Counted from the stretch's first letter, positions 35,221 through 44,923 are shown. The stretch: DNA of 64,000 nt from Planococcus kocurii (GCF_001465835.2 NZ_CP013661.2:434001-498000), one strand, 5' to 3'. Made by a program: numbers and translations. Notes: generated by a model from the sequence alone, not told the origin.

Positions 35221-35268
35221 GCGGATTTGATTTTCAACATACAATACACCGAAACGAGGGAATTCTTT

Positions 35269-35748
35269 ATGTTTACACAAACAGATTACAGTGGCAGTAG
35301 CATTGAACAATACACGATGCTTTCAAAACAATTAGATGCTTTATTAGACGGTGAGAAAAACAGCATTGCTAATTTAAGTAATGCCTCTGCTTTACTCAAT
35401 CAATTTCTTGAACGCATCAACTGGGTTGGATTTTATTTGATGGAAGAAGGCGAACTTGTTCTTGGGCCTTTCCAAGGTTTGCCGGCATGCGTACGAATTT
35501 CAGTCGGAAAAGGCGTTTGCGGTACAGCTGTTGCTGACAAAAAAACCATGTTAGTAGAAGACGTTCAAGCATTTCCTGGTCACATTGCATGTGATGCAGC
35601 GTCACGTTCTGAAATTGTCGTGCCATTGATGAAAGAAGATCAAGTGATTGGGGTTCTTGATATTGATAGCCCTGAGTTAAGTCGTTTCACAGAAGAAGAT
35701 CAGCAAGGCTTAGAACTATTCGCCAAAGTGTTGATGAAGCATTTATAA
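35269..35748 (+). CDS. msrC: Free methionine-(R)-sulfoxide reductase, GAF domain (YtsP)
   Basis: Reduces free Met-R-sulfoxide. The 159-residue protein is a single GAF domain. The three functional cysteines are C74 (LPACVRI), C84 (GVCGTA) and C108 (HIACDA), with the same 10- and 24-residue spacing as C84, C94 and C118 in E. coli fRMsr. The start MFTQTD has ACGAGG upstream. It corresponds to B. subtilis YtsP in the same place between ezrA/hisJ and rpsD. A convergent methionine gamma-lyase gene follows. Confidence 0.92.
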   Translation: MFTQTDYSGSSIEQYTMLSKQLDALLDGEKNSIANLSNASALLNQFLERINWVGFYLMEEGELVLGPFQGLPACVRISVGKGVCGTAVADKKTMLVEDVQAFPGHIACDAASRSEIVVPLMKEDQVIGVLDIDSPELSRFTEEDQQGLELFAKVLMKHL

Positions 35749-35756
35749 TCGAATGA

Positions 35757-35794
35757 AAACCCGAAACTCAATTGATGAGTTTCGGGTTTTTTTA
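35757..35794. terminator. Bidirectional terminator between msrC and the methionine gamma-lyase gene
   Basis: AAACCCGAAACTCA / TGAGTTTCGGGTTT stem with a T7 run on the plus strand and A/T-rich flanks for the minus-strand gene. Confidence 0.88.
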
Positions 35795-37000
35795 GATTTC
35801 TTGAAGTTTTGGTTTCACTTGCTCGAATGCTTTGTTTAAGTCTTCGATTAAGTCGTCTGTATGCTCAAGTCCAACTGATAAACGCAGTAAGGAATCACTG
35901 ATGCCCATCGCTTGTCTACTTTCAGGTGGCACGACCGCATGAGTCATCGTAGCTGGATGCTGAATCAATGTTTCTGCATCTCCTAAACTAACAGCAATTT
36001 TGATCAGTGATAACGCATTTAAAAAGGCTTGCGCTTCTTTTTTACCACCCTCAATTTCAAATGAAATCAAACCGCCACCTTCACGCATTTGGCGTTTCGC
36101 AATTTCAACTTGCGGATGACTGTCATCAAACGGGTAATATATATTTTTAACGATTTCTTGTTGTTTTAAAAATTCTAAAACTACTTTTGTATTGCTAACA
36201 TGTCGATCCATTCTGACATGAAGTGTTTTTAATCCTCTAAGCAATAGCCATGCATCAAATGGCGACATAATACCACCGACGTCTTTTTGTACCGTCATTC
36301 GAATATGTTGCATTTCTTCTGCATCACTTCCGACTAAAACGCCACCAACTACATCTCCGTGGCCATTCAAGTATTTCGTCGCACTATGCAAAACAAAGTC
36401 TGCGCCCATTTTTAATGGATTTTGTAAGTAAGGTGAACAGAAGGTATTATCTACAACGACTCGAATGTTGTGTTTTTTCGCTACCGCCATGACTGCTTCA
36501 AGATTCACAAGTTCCATAGTCGGATTGATAGGTGTTTCTACGTATATGCAGACCGTTTCTGGGCGAATCGCATTTTCTACCTCTTCTTCAGTAGTCATCG
36601 ACACCAAGCTATGCGTAATGCCATATTTCTCTTCCATAATCTCCAACAAACCGAACGTGCAGCCGTAAATGCCTCGTGAACAAAGAACGTGATCTCCCGC
36701 TTTCGTCAAATAAATCAAAATCGCACTAACCGAGGCCATCCCCGACCCAAAAGCTAATGCACCTTGACCGCCTTCGATTTCTGCCATTCGTTCTTCGAGT
36801 ACGCGAACTGTTGGATTTCCGAGACGCGAGTAAATATTTCCTTCGCAATTCCCTGCAAAACGATCTTCCCCTTGCTCGGCACTTGCAAACGAATACGTTG
36901 AAGTTTGATAAAGTGGTGTCACCAAACTATCATGATGTTTAGTGCTGTCGTACCCTTTATGGATAACCGCCGTCTCAATGTTCATTTCTTTATCTCTCAT
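35792..37000 (-). CDS. Methionine gamma-lyase family PLP enzyme
   Basis: Cys/Met-metabolism PLP enzyme, 402 residues. The PLP Lys lies in LHSATKYLNGHGD, with SRLGNPTV and VVDNTFCSPYLQNP typical of the family. The segment SRGIYGCTFGLL contains the Cys found in true methionine gamma-lyases (Cys116 of the P. putida enzyme, YGCTF), which favours conversion of methionine to methanethiol, 2-oxobutyrate and ammonia over cystathionine or homocysteine activity. A strong cre site lies 26-39 bp upstream, so carbon repression by CcpA is likely. The start is at 37000 (AAGGGGTG upstream) or at the sixth codon. It is an insertion relative to the B. subtilis ytsP-rpsD order. Confidence 0.85.
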   Translation of the reverse strand: MRDKEMNIETAVIHKGYDSTKHHDSLVTPLYQTSTYSFASAEQGEDRFAGNCEGNIYSRLGNPTVRVLEERMAEIEGGQGALAFGSGMASVSAILIYLTKAGDHVLCSRGIYGCTFGLLEIMEEKYGITHSLVSMTTEEEVENAIRPETVCIYVETPINPTMELVNLEAVMAVAKKHNIRVVVDNTFCSPYLQNPLKMGADFVLHSATKYLNGHGDVVGGVLVGSDAEEMQHIRMTVQKDVGGIMSPFDAWLLLRGLKTLHVRMDRHVSNTKVVLEFLKQQEIVKNIYYPFDDSHPQVEIAKRQMREGGGLISFEIEGGKKEAQAFLNALSLIKIAVSLGDAETLIQHPATMTHAVVPPESRQAMGISDSLLRLSVGLEHTDDLIEDLNKAFEQVKPKLQEI

Positions 37001-37025
37001 TAAATATACACCCCTTAACTATTAT

Positions 37026-37039
37026 AGAAAGCGCTTACA
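37026..37039 (-). promoter_or_regulatory. cre site upstream of the methionine gamma-lyase gene
   Basis: AGAAAGCGCTTACA matches the cre consensus TGWAARCGYTWNCW at 13 of 14 positions. It sits 26 bp upstream of the start codon, a position fitting repression by CcpA. Confidence 0.65.
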
Positions 37040-37116
37040 TACATACTCATTTCCATTCTACCTTGTCCTATCAAAAAAGAAAGTTAGGTTGCCTATCTAT
37101 TCTATAGGGGTTACTG

Positions 37117-37146
37117 TTGACTTACAGTTCTAAATTCAGTTATACT
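37117..37146 (+). promoter_or_regulatory. rpsD promoter
   Basis: -35 TTGACT (37117-37122), 18-bp spacer, -10 TATACT (37141-37146). The predicted start near 37153 gives a 5' leader of about 180 nt before rpsD. Confidence 0.7.
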
Positions 37147-37152
37147 ATGCTT

Positions 37153-37331
37153 TGTGTAAAATAATCGCAGCAGTTGTATGTGCGTGTTTGCCCATTTTAT
37201 TCCTCATAGCAGGTGTATCGTGTAACTCTTTGGCTGCTGAGCGAAGGTACAAGAATATAAAATGGCTTGCAGCATGAATGCATCTGGTTTTTATTTTACT
37301 CTAAAAACCAAAAATAGAGGAGGAGACTTAT
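37153..37331 (+). promoter_or_regulatory. Structured rpsD leader, probable S4 autoregulatory RNA
   Basis: The leader can form a long-range 9-bp stem CCATTTTAT (37192-37200) with ATAAAATGG (37257-37265), an inner GTAACTC..GAGCG..GTAC hairpin, and a 3' hairpin GGTTTTTA / TAAAAACC just before the Shine-Dalgarno. In B. subtilis S4 represses its own rpsD through such a leader. The extended structure suggests the same here, though I have not aligned it. Confidence 0.5.
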
Positions 37332-37934
37332 ATGTCTCGTTATACAGGTCCATCATGGAAACTGTCACGCCGCTTAGGAATTTCCCTTACAGGCACAGGT
37401 AAAGAATTAGAAAAACGCCCTTACGCACCAGGTCAACACGGTGCTAACCAGCGCAGAAAAGTTTCTGAATATGGTTTGCAATTACAAGAAAAACAAAAAC
37501 TACGCTTTATGTACGGAGTGAACGAACGTCAGTTCAAAACTTTGTTCAATAAAGCTGGTAAAATGGACGGCAAACACGGTGAAAACTTCATGATCCTTCT
37601 TGAAGCTCGCCTTGATAACGTTGTTTATCGTTTAGGTCTTGCGCGCACTCGTCGCCAAGCTCGTCAAATCGTAAACCACGGCCACATCCTTGTTGATGGC
37701 AAACGCGTTGACATCCCGTCATTCAGCGTGAAACCAGGACAAACAATTGCTTTCCGTGAAAAATCAAACAACCTTGATGTAGTAAACGAAGCAATCGAAG
37801 TAAACAACTTTGTTCCTGAATACGTAACTATCGATACTGATAGCAAAACAGGAACATTCGTACGCCTTCCAGAGCGTAGCGAATTGTCTGCTGAAATCAA
37901 CGAACAGTTGATCGTTGAGTACTACTCACGTTAA
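37332..37934 (+). CDS. rpsD: 30S ribosomal protein S4 (uS4)
   Basis: Primary 16S rRNA-binding protein of the small-subunit body. The 200-residue protein equals Bacillus S4 in length, with the N-terminal [18 protein letters not shown] and the S4 RNA-binding domain [20 protein letters not shown] at about residues 92-155. AGGAGG is 8 nt before the ATG. It stands alone, as in B. subtilis, behind a good promoter and long leader, and ends with a strong terminator. Confidence 0.97.
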   Translation: MSRYTGPSWKLSRRLGISLTGTGKELEKRPYAPGQHGANQRRKVSEYGLQLQEKQKLRFMYGVNERQFKTLFNKAGKMDGKHGENFMILLEARLDNVVYRLGLARTRRQARQIVNHGHILVDGKRVDIPSFSVKPGQTIAFREKSNNLDVVNEAIEVNNFVPEYVTIDTDSKTGTFVRLPERSELSAEINEQLIVEYYSR

Positions 37935-37950
37935 TTCCAACTTGATTTCG

Positions 37951-37990
37951 AAAACCTCCCAAACCTTTTTAAGGATTGGGAGGTTTTTTC
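37951..37990 (+). terminator. Rho-independent terminator after rpsD
   Basis: AACCTCCCAA / TTGGGAGGTT stem followed by TTTTTTC. Confidence 0.9.
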
Positions 37991-38007
37991 TTTGGGTTTT
38001 GGAAAGC

Positions 38008-38182
38008 GCAAACAAACTTGATTATCGCGCAAACAACTTCTCCTCCGTTGCAAACAAACTAGCTTAATCCGCAAACAAACTCCTTTTCCCACAAATAAAT
38101 TCTCTCCCTTCAAATAATCCGGTCTTTCGGGCAAACAAAGTGAGCGATCCCGCAAACAACCACATAGTCACCGCAAATAAAA
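38008..38182. repeat. Array of nine GCAAACAAAC-like boxes with about 21-bp period
   Basis: Boxes related to GCAAACAAAC begin at 38008, 38029, 38050, 38071, 38091, 38110, 38131, 38152 and 38173. Most intervals are exactly 21 bp. The box is conserved (two inner copies diverged to CAAATAA) while the 10-11 bp between boxes vary. It lies between the convergent rpsD and RsbR-like genes. It is not a CRISPR, because both repeat and spacer are too short. No plausible coding frame with a Shine-Dalgarno covers it. Confidence 0.75.
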
Positions 38183-38206
38183 CCAAATTCCACTATAATA
38201 AATCAC

Positions 38207-38246
38207 AAAAAAATCCCTAGAACCTTTGTTGGTTCTAGGGATTTCT
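38207..38246 (-). terminator. Rho-independent terminator after the RsbR-like gene
   Basis: AAATCCCTAGAACC / GGTTCTAGGGATTT stem followed by a T7 run on the minus strand. Confidence 0.9.
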
Positions 38247-38247
38247 A

Positions 38248-39090
38248 TTACAATGAATCAACTTTATTTTGTTTTAATGCTTGAGCAAGCGTGTTGTACA
38301 CTTCAATATCAATAAATTTAATGCCTAACTGCACAGCAGTTTGAGCGATGACTGGACTAATGCCAGATAAAGCCACTTTTACGCCAATGATTTCTAAACC
38401 TTTGATTAGCTGGAACACTTGTTGCGCAACCATCGTATCAATCATCGGTACGCCTGATAAATCAATAAATAGTTTTTCTAAATCGTGTTTCGAACTTTGT
38501 GCCAATGTTTTTTCAAAAATAATGTCTGCACGATGTGGCGTGATTTCGCCGACCAATGGTAGCATTCCAATCTTGTTAGCCAACAGAATAACTGGCGCAC
38601 TCATTTCCACAATCATTTGTTGCTGTGAGTTCAATCGTCTTTCTGCAGCCTTGGAATTTTTATCTGTGAATTTAAGACTTACCTCACTAATTACTTCGAC
38701 GATTTTTTTTGTCCATTCCATCAGCTTTTCAAGACTTACCTGCTCTTTATGATTCAAAGAAAAACGTTCAATTTCATCCAAGTATTGCTGTTGAGTCCGA
38801 AAAAATTCACCAATAACTTCTACAATAGGTGTGTCGAGATGCGCTTCGTCCGTGGCAACCAGGTCTATCCAATGCTGAAAGTCTGATTTAAAATTAAGCT
38901 TCCCCTCTTTAAACATTGTACAAAACAAAAGATGAAATTCATGATTTTGTTTTTTTAATAGAGCGATTTTATCCGGATCGGTCGAACCATAAACACCTGC
39001 TTTACTTTTGTCCAGTGAATGGTACCAGTCTTCAGTCATTTCCCAAGTTTTTGCGTTCAAGTGTTCATATAAATCTTGGTCTTTTAACAT
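38248..39090 (-). CDS. RsbR-family STAS protein (stressosome-like co-antagonist)
   Basis: A 280-residue protein with an N-terminal helical, non-heme-globin-like sensor region (about 1-145) and a C-terminal STAS domain (about 160-275), including LFIDLSGVPMIDTMVAQQV and the upstream PLVGEITPHRAD. This is the RsbR paralogue architecture. RsbR proteins with RsbS form stressosomes that hold RsbT and control sigma-B. The conserved Thr residues that RsbT phosphorylates appear to be present (T in GEIT and in MIDTM). The signal is unknown. It is monocistronic, with a consensus sigma-B promoter about 150 bp upstream, so probably part of the general stress regulon. Confidence 0.87.
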   Translation of the reverse strand: MLKDQDLYEHLNAKTWEMTEDWYHSLDKSKAGVYGSTDPDKIALLKKQNHEFHLLFCTMFKEGKLNFKSDFQHWIDLVATDEAHLDTPIVEVIGEFFRTQQQYLDEIERFSLNHKEQVSLEKLMEWTKKIVEVISEVSLKFTDKNSKAAERRLNSQQQMIVEMSAPVILLANKIGMLPLVGEITPHRADIIFEKTLAQSSKHDLEKLFIDLSGVPMIDTMVAQQVFQLIKGLEIIGVKVALSGISPVIAQTAVQLGIKFIDIEVYNTLAQALKQNKVDSL

Positions 39091-39404
39091 TTATTAGCTA
39101 TTGCGGCAAATCGACTATTAGGTACTCGCATAATACAAGTTCGAAAATTTTTTGTCTCATTTGGCAATAGCCTCACCCCGCTCTCACTAATAATTTCATT
39201 GTTGTTTAGCAGTTTAGTTTTTCTACTCAACTATGAATACCCATTTTTTTGAAAGTTAAACGTGGAGCCTTACTCTTTCTCTTTTTAAAAAATTACTACG
39301 CAAATTTCCCAAGCTCCTTACACGCTTTTGTTTTATCAATTTCACCGAATTGAAAGAATTTAATCAATAGGCATGGTAAACTGAAAAAATGGAGGTGGAG
39401 CTAA
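39091..39404. other. 314-bp intergenic region between divergent genes
   Basis: AT-rich, no gene. It contains the sigma-B promoter of the RsbR-like gene (39237-39261) and, on the plus strand, only a weakly defined promoter region before the cobalamin-binding protein gene (GGAGGTGG Shine-Dalgarno at about 39391). No cobalamin riboswitch signature was seen. Confidence 0.6.
39237..39261 (-). promoter_or_regulatory. Sigma-B promoter of the RsbR-like gene
   Basis: On the minus strand: -35 GTTTAA (39256-39261), 13-bp spacer, -10 GGGTAT (39237-39242), a full match to the Bacillus sigma-B consensus. The predicted 5' leader is about 140 nt. Confidence 0.82.
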
Positions 39405-40211
39405 ATGCGAATTATTTCAATTTGCCCGAGCAATACAGAATTACTAGCATTTTTAGATGCCGAACATCTACTCGTCGGGGTTGATGATTATTCTGACTGG
39501 CCTAAAGAAATTACAACATTGCCTCGTCTAGGACCTGACTTGTCGATTCGGATGGATGAACTAGAAGCGTTACAACCTGACTTGGTATTGGCGTCATTGA
39601 GTGTTCCTGGAATGGAGAGGAACATAGACGAGTTGGTGCGGAGAAAAATCCCTCACCTTATTTTGGATCCTCAGTCATTAGAAGAAATCGGACAAGACCT
39701 GTTAAAGGTCGCGCATGCTTGTGGACTCGATGCCACGACTGTTCATAACGAATACCTAGCCGTCATTGAAGACATCAAAACACGTGGGCAACTTGCTGCA
39801 ACTCGTCCATCGTTGTACTGGGAATGGTGGCCAAAGCCTGTTTTCACACCAGGTAACATCAACTGGCTAACAGAAATCAGTGCCATTACCGGCGCTAGAA
39901 ATTTGTTCGATGACACTGATTCTGCTAATATCCAAACAGATTGGGCCGATGTGCTCGAACGCCAACCTGATTATATTTTACTTGCCTGGGTCGGTATTTT
40001 AACGGCAAAAGTAAAACCGGAACTCGTTAAAAAGCGCCCCGGCTGGGATGACATGACCGCTATCAATCACATTCATGTAATGGAAGAAGAATTGTATTGC
40101 CGACCTTCTCCTCGCTTGATTGAAGGCGCTATCCGTTTAGGAAAACTCATTCACCCGAATGAATTCAATGATATGGAACTGCCTCGCTTCATTAAAGAAA
40201 AGCAAATTTAA
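39405..40211 (+). CDS. Cobalamin-binding protein, BtuF-like, no signal peptide
   Basis: A 268-residue periplasmic-binding-protein-like fold of the BtuF/cobalamin-binding family (MRIISICPSNTELLAFLD, VGVDDYSDWP, ALQPDLVLASL, WADVLERQPDYILLAW). Unlike transport-associated versions it begins directly at the first beta strand, with no signal peptide and no lipobox Cys, so it should be cytoplasmic. No ABC transporter genes are adjacent. GGAGGTGG is about 6 nt before the ATG. Ligand identity is from family similarity only; heme or another corrinoid cannot be excluded. Confidence 0.8.
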   Translation: MRIISICPSNTELLAFLDAEHLLVGVDDYSDWPKEITTLPRLGPDLSIRMDELEALQPDLVLASLSVPGMERNIDELVRRKIPHLILDPQSLEEIGQDLLKVAHACGLDATTVHNEYLAVIEDIKTRGQLAATRPSLYWEWWPKPVFTPGNINWLTEISAITGARNLFDDTDSANIQTDWADVLERQPDYILLAWVGILTAKVKPELVKKRPGWDDMTAINHIHVMEEELYCRPSPRLIEGAIRLGKLIHPNEFNDMELPRFIKEKQI

Positions 40212-40222
40212 TCTGCTATGTT

Positions 40223-40255
40223 GAAAGGACAGCCAAAATCCGGCTGTCCTTTCTT
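40223..40255. terminator. Bidirectional terminator between the cobalamin-binding gene and tyrS
   Basis: AAAGGACAGCC / GGCTGTCCTTT stem with flanking T- and A-rich runs, between convergent genes. Confidence 0.88.
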
Positions 40256-40260
40256 CATTT

Positions 40261-41788
<1,528 letters not shown>

Positions 41789-41798
41789 TTAAATATGA

Positions 41799-41828
41799 AT
41801 TATAGTAGTAGTTTACGTTATTTTTCAA
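41799..41828 (-). promoter_or_regulatory. tyrS promoter
   Basis: On the minus strand: -35 TTGAAA (41823-41828), 18-bp spacer, -10 TATAAT (41799-41804), immediately before the T-box leader. Confidence 0.65.
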
Positions 41829-41898
41829 TATTGTCAATATGCTTCGATGCAATTATAACTTTATGATATACTATAAAAGATTTTAGGAGGGTGATCAT

Positions 41899-44877
41899 GT
41901 GCGCGATAAAATAAAAAATTGGATTCATAAAGCCGAAGAAACAACTGATAGATGGACTTCAAGTAAGTGGTTCAAGCGAATGAGTATAACATCAGGAGTC
42001 CTGTGGAATTTAGCCTTGATTCTGGCCATTGTCTTAGTGACAGGAGGAGTTTTTGCTGCATCGGTTGGAGCAGGATATTTTGCTTCGCTCGTTGATGAAG
42101 AAAAGCTTCGTTCTGAAGATGAAATGCGAAACGAAATTTACAGCTATGTGGAAACGTCAGAAATGTTTTTTGATAACGATGTCTATATCGGAAAAATTCA
42201 GACTGACTTGGAACGAAAAGAAACAACACTTGATAAAATTTCACAGACCGCCATCGACGCTGTATTTGCAACGGAAGATGAATACTTTATGGAACATGAA
42301 GGCATTGTTCCAAAAGCCATCTTCCGCGGCCTACTTCAAGATGTTGCAAACTCCGATAGTCAAACAGGTGGATCGACGCTGACACAACAGCTCATTAAAA
42401 ACCAAATTTTGACAAACGAAGTTTCTTACGAGCGAAAAGCAAAAGAAATTCTCCTTGCTATGCGTCTTGAAAAGTTTATGACAAAAGATGAAATCATGGA
42501 AGCTTATCTCAATATTATACCGTACGGCAGAAACTCATCAGGTGCTAACATTGCCGGAATTGAAACTGCAGCTAATGGACTGTTTAACAAGTCAGCCAGT
42601 GAATTAAGCTTGCCTCAATCTGCTTTTATCGCTGGAATACCAAAAGCCCCTTTCCGCTACACACCTTATAATTCAGTTGGCCAGTTGAAAGACGCGGATG
42701 GATTAGCACCAGGAATCGATCGGATGAAAACCGTTTTATTCCGAATGAAAGAAACTGAGTACATCACACAAGAAGAATACGATGCTGCCATTGCTTATGA
42801 CATCGTTAAAGATTTTCGTGAAAACGAATCACGTTCACGAGATAGCGAACCGTATATTACAGATGAGCTCGAAAAACGAGCAACACGTATTATTATGGAT
42901 GTGCTTGCTGAAAAAGACAGTATAGATCCGAAATCACTTGAAGAAAACAATAAGCTGTACGAGGAATATGCAATTTTAGCTGACCGGGCAGTTCGTTCAA
43001 ATGGTTACCGAATTCACTCAACCATTAACAAAGAGCTGTACTTGGCTCACGAAAAGGCAAAAGACGCTTATGCACGTTACGGCACAACATTGTCCGTACC
43101 AAGTGAAGACGGCGGAGACAAAATGAAAGATCTTCCTGTTCAAGTTGGAAGCATGATGATGGAAAACAAAACAGGACGTATTTTAAGTTTTGTCGGTGGA
43201 CGTGATTTTGAAATTGAAGAATTGAATCACGCAACTCAAGCATATCGTTCGATTGGTTCTACAGTAAAACCTTTACTCGTATACGGACCAGCTCTTGACC
43301 TTGGTACGATTGGTGCAGGAAGTCCCGTTGTTGATGTGAAATTCAAATTAGCTGACGGTTACTCGCCTGCAAACTTCATCCCTTCTAGCGAACAAGGCAT
43401 CATGTCAGCACGTGATGCGCTAGCACAATCTCAAAACTTGCCAGCTCTTCGCTTGTTTGGTCAAATTAGAGAGCAAATGCCGATCAATTACTTGATCAAT
43501 GCCGGCTTCTCCAAAGTCAAAGAGGAATCAAACTATTATCCTGCTACTGCTTTAGGTGGTGGTGTCGAAGGATCTGTAGAAGAGTTAACGAGTGGTTATG
43601 CCACTGTCGCAAATGGCGGTAAAAAAGTTGAGCCGTATATGATTCAACGCATTGAAGATGCAGATGGCAATGTCATTTTTGAACACAAAGTTGCCGAAAA
43701 AGAAATTTATACACCGCAAACTGCTTATATTTTGACCGATATGTTAAGAGATGTGTTTACTACAGATCGCGGTACCGCGAACCGAGCGAATAGTTTACTA
43801 AGTTTTAGTGGCGACTTCGCCGGGAAGACAGGAACTACTCAGAACACAAAAGATGTTTGGCTAGTTGGCTATAACCCAAACATTACGATGGGTCTATGGC
43901 TTGGATACGATAGCGAAAAATATTCACTTGATAATTTCCCGAATTCGAATTTACAGCCTTCTGTTCGTGTCAACCAACTGTGGGCAAGCTTAATGAACAC
44001 CACTTATCAAACAGTTCCAGAGCTAGTTGGAGCAAAGTCGACTTTCAAACAACCTGAAGGTGTCGTTACCAAGTCGTTTTGTGGAATTTCTGGCTTGGCA
44101 CCAGGAGGAGCTTGTCAAAGTGCTGGTCTTGTACGTTCAGATTTGTTTAATGCCAACGTTATGCTTCCAAAAGGACAAGATGATAGTTTAACAAGTAGTT
44201 CCTTTACAACAATTAATGGTAAACGTTATACAGCTTTATCAACTACACCAAGCGAATTCGTCTCTGGTGGAGGCATTGGTGTATCGCAAAAATACATTGA
44301 TCGCATGATGGCTCCGTTCGGCGGAGATGCTGGTAAATTGTTCCCTGGCAATTCAAAATTCTCTTCAGTAGTTGCAGGTGCAACTTTCAAAGCAGATGGC
44401 GCTGCTCCTGGAGCTGTTCAAGCAGCAATTAGCGGCCAAACCATTACGTGGACCAATTCTGGTTCAACTGATGTTGTTGGATACCGAGTTTACAAAGGCG
44501 GCTCACGCGTTGCTTCTATTTCGGAATCGAGAAGCAATTCATATAGCGCGAGTGGGGCTGGAAGTTATACAGTCGTTGCTGTAGACATCACAGGCAAACA
44601 ATCAGGTGCTTCAAATAGTGTCAGCATTGCTGCACCAAAGCCAAAACCAAAACCTGAACCAAAACCAACTCCACCACCTGAAGATAAAGAACCAGAAAAA
44701 GAAGAAACACCACCGGTTGAAGAAGAAGTTGTGACTCCTCCTGAAGAAGAGGAAACTCCTCCTGAAGAAAAACCGGAAAAGCCAGTTGAGGAAAAACCGG
44801 ATCCTGAAAAACCTGAGAAACCAGAAGAACCTGAAAAACCGGATCCTGAAAAGCCTGCTGAAGATGACGCAGCGTAA
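41899..44877 (+). CDS. Class A penicillin-binding protein with FN3 domain and Pro/Glu/Lys-rich tail
   Basis: Bifunctional peptidoglycan synthase, 992 residues. In order: short cytoplasmic segment, transmembrane helix (about 33-58), GT51 glycosyltransferase (EDEYFMEHEG, TGGSTLTQQLIKNQ, about 85-270), transpeptidase (SIGSTVKPLL as SxxK, KTGTTQNTKD as KTG, about 400-720), a fibronectin-III-like domain (about 832-910), and a low-complexity tail (912-992) of Pro, Glu and Lys, which may run through or along the wall. The GTG start has AGGAGG 8 nt upstream. Monocistronic, ending at a terminator shared with acsA. Confidence 0.94.
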   Translation: MRDKIKNWIHKAEETTDRWTSSKWFKRMSITSGVLWNLALILAIVLVTGGVFAASVGAGYFASLVDEEKLRSEDEMRNEIYSYVETSEMFFDNDVYIGKIQTDLERKETTLDKISQTAIDAVFATEDEYFMEHEGIVPKAIFRGLLQDVANSDSQTGGSTLTQQLIKNQILTNEVSYERKAKEILLAMRLEKFMTKDEIMEAYLNIIPYGRNSSGANIAGIETAANGLFNKSASELSLPQSAFIAGIPKAPFRYTPYNSVGQLKDADGLAPGIDRMKTVLFRMKETEYITQEEYDAAIAYDIVKDFRENESRSRDSEPYITDELEKRATRIIMDVLAEKDSIDPKSLEENNKLYEEYAILADRAVRSNGYRIHSTINKELYLAHEKAKDAYARYGTTLSVPSEDGGDKMKDLPVQVGSMMMENKTGRILSFVGGRDFEIEELNHATQAYRSIGSTVKPLLVYGPALDLGTIGAGSPVVDVKFKLADGYSPANFIPSSEQGIMSARDALAQSQNLPALRLFGQIREQMPINYLINAGFSKVKEESNYYPATALGGGVEGSVEELTSGYATVANGGKKVEPYMIQRIEDADGNVIFEHKVAEKEIYTPQTAYILTDMLRDVFTTDRGTANRANSLLSFSGDFAGKTGTTQNTKDVWLVGYNPNITMGLWLGYDSEKYSLDNFPNSNLQPSVRVNQLWASLMNTTYQTVPELVGAKSTFKQPEGVVTKSFCGISGLAPGGACQSAGLVRSDLFNANVMLPKGQDDSLTSSSFTTINGKRYTALSTTPSEFVSGGGIGVSQKYIDRMMAPFGGDAGKLFPGNSKFSSVVAGATFKADGAAPGAVQAAISGQTITWTNSGSTDVVGYRVYKGGSRVASISESRSNSYSASGAGSYTVVAVDITGKQSGASNSVSIAAPKPKPKPEPKPTPPPEDKEPEKEETPPVEEEVVTPPEEEETPPEEKPEKPVEEKPDPEKPEKPEEPEKPDPEKPAEDDAA

Positions 44878-44878
44878 C

Positions 44879-44922
44879 TAAAAAATCCCGATTCGCTCGT
44901 TTAGCGAATCGGGATTTTTGCT
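44879..44922. terminator. Bidirectional terminator between the PBP gene and acsA
   Basis: AAAATCCCGATTCGCT / AGCGAATCGGGATTTTT stem between convergent genes, T-runs on both strands. Confidence 0.92.
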
Positions 44923-44923
44923 A

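Noticed and set aside
37931-38155. Minus-strand open frame of 74 codons through the 21-bp array and rpsD terminator
   Set aside because: Its heptad-like Cys-Leu pattern is only the 21-bp repeat read in frame. It has no Shine-Dalgarno and starts with TTG.
38008-38182. CRISPR array
   Set aside because: The repeat unit (10 bp) and the spacers (10-11 bp) are far too short, the repeat is imperfect, and there are no cas genes. It is reported as a phased repeat instead.
39091-39404. Cobalamin riboswitch before the cobalamin-binding protein gene
   Set aside because: The conserved B12-box core is not visible, and the region is AT-rich without the expected pairing.
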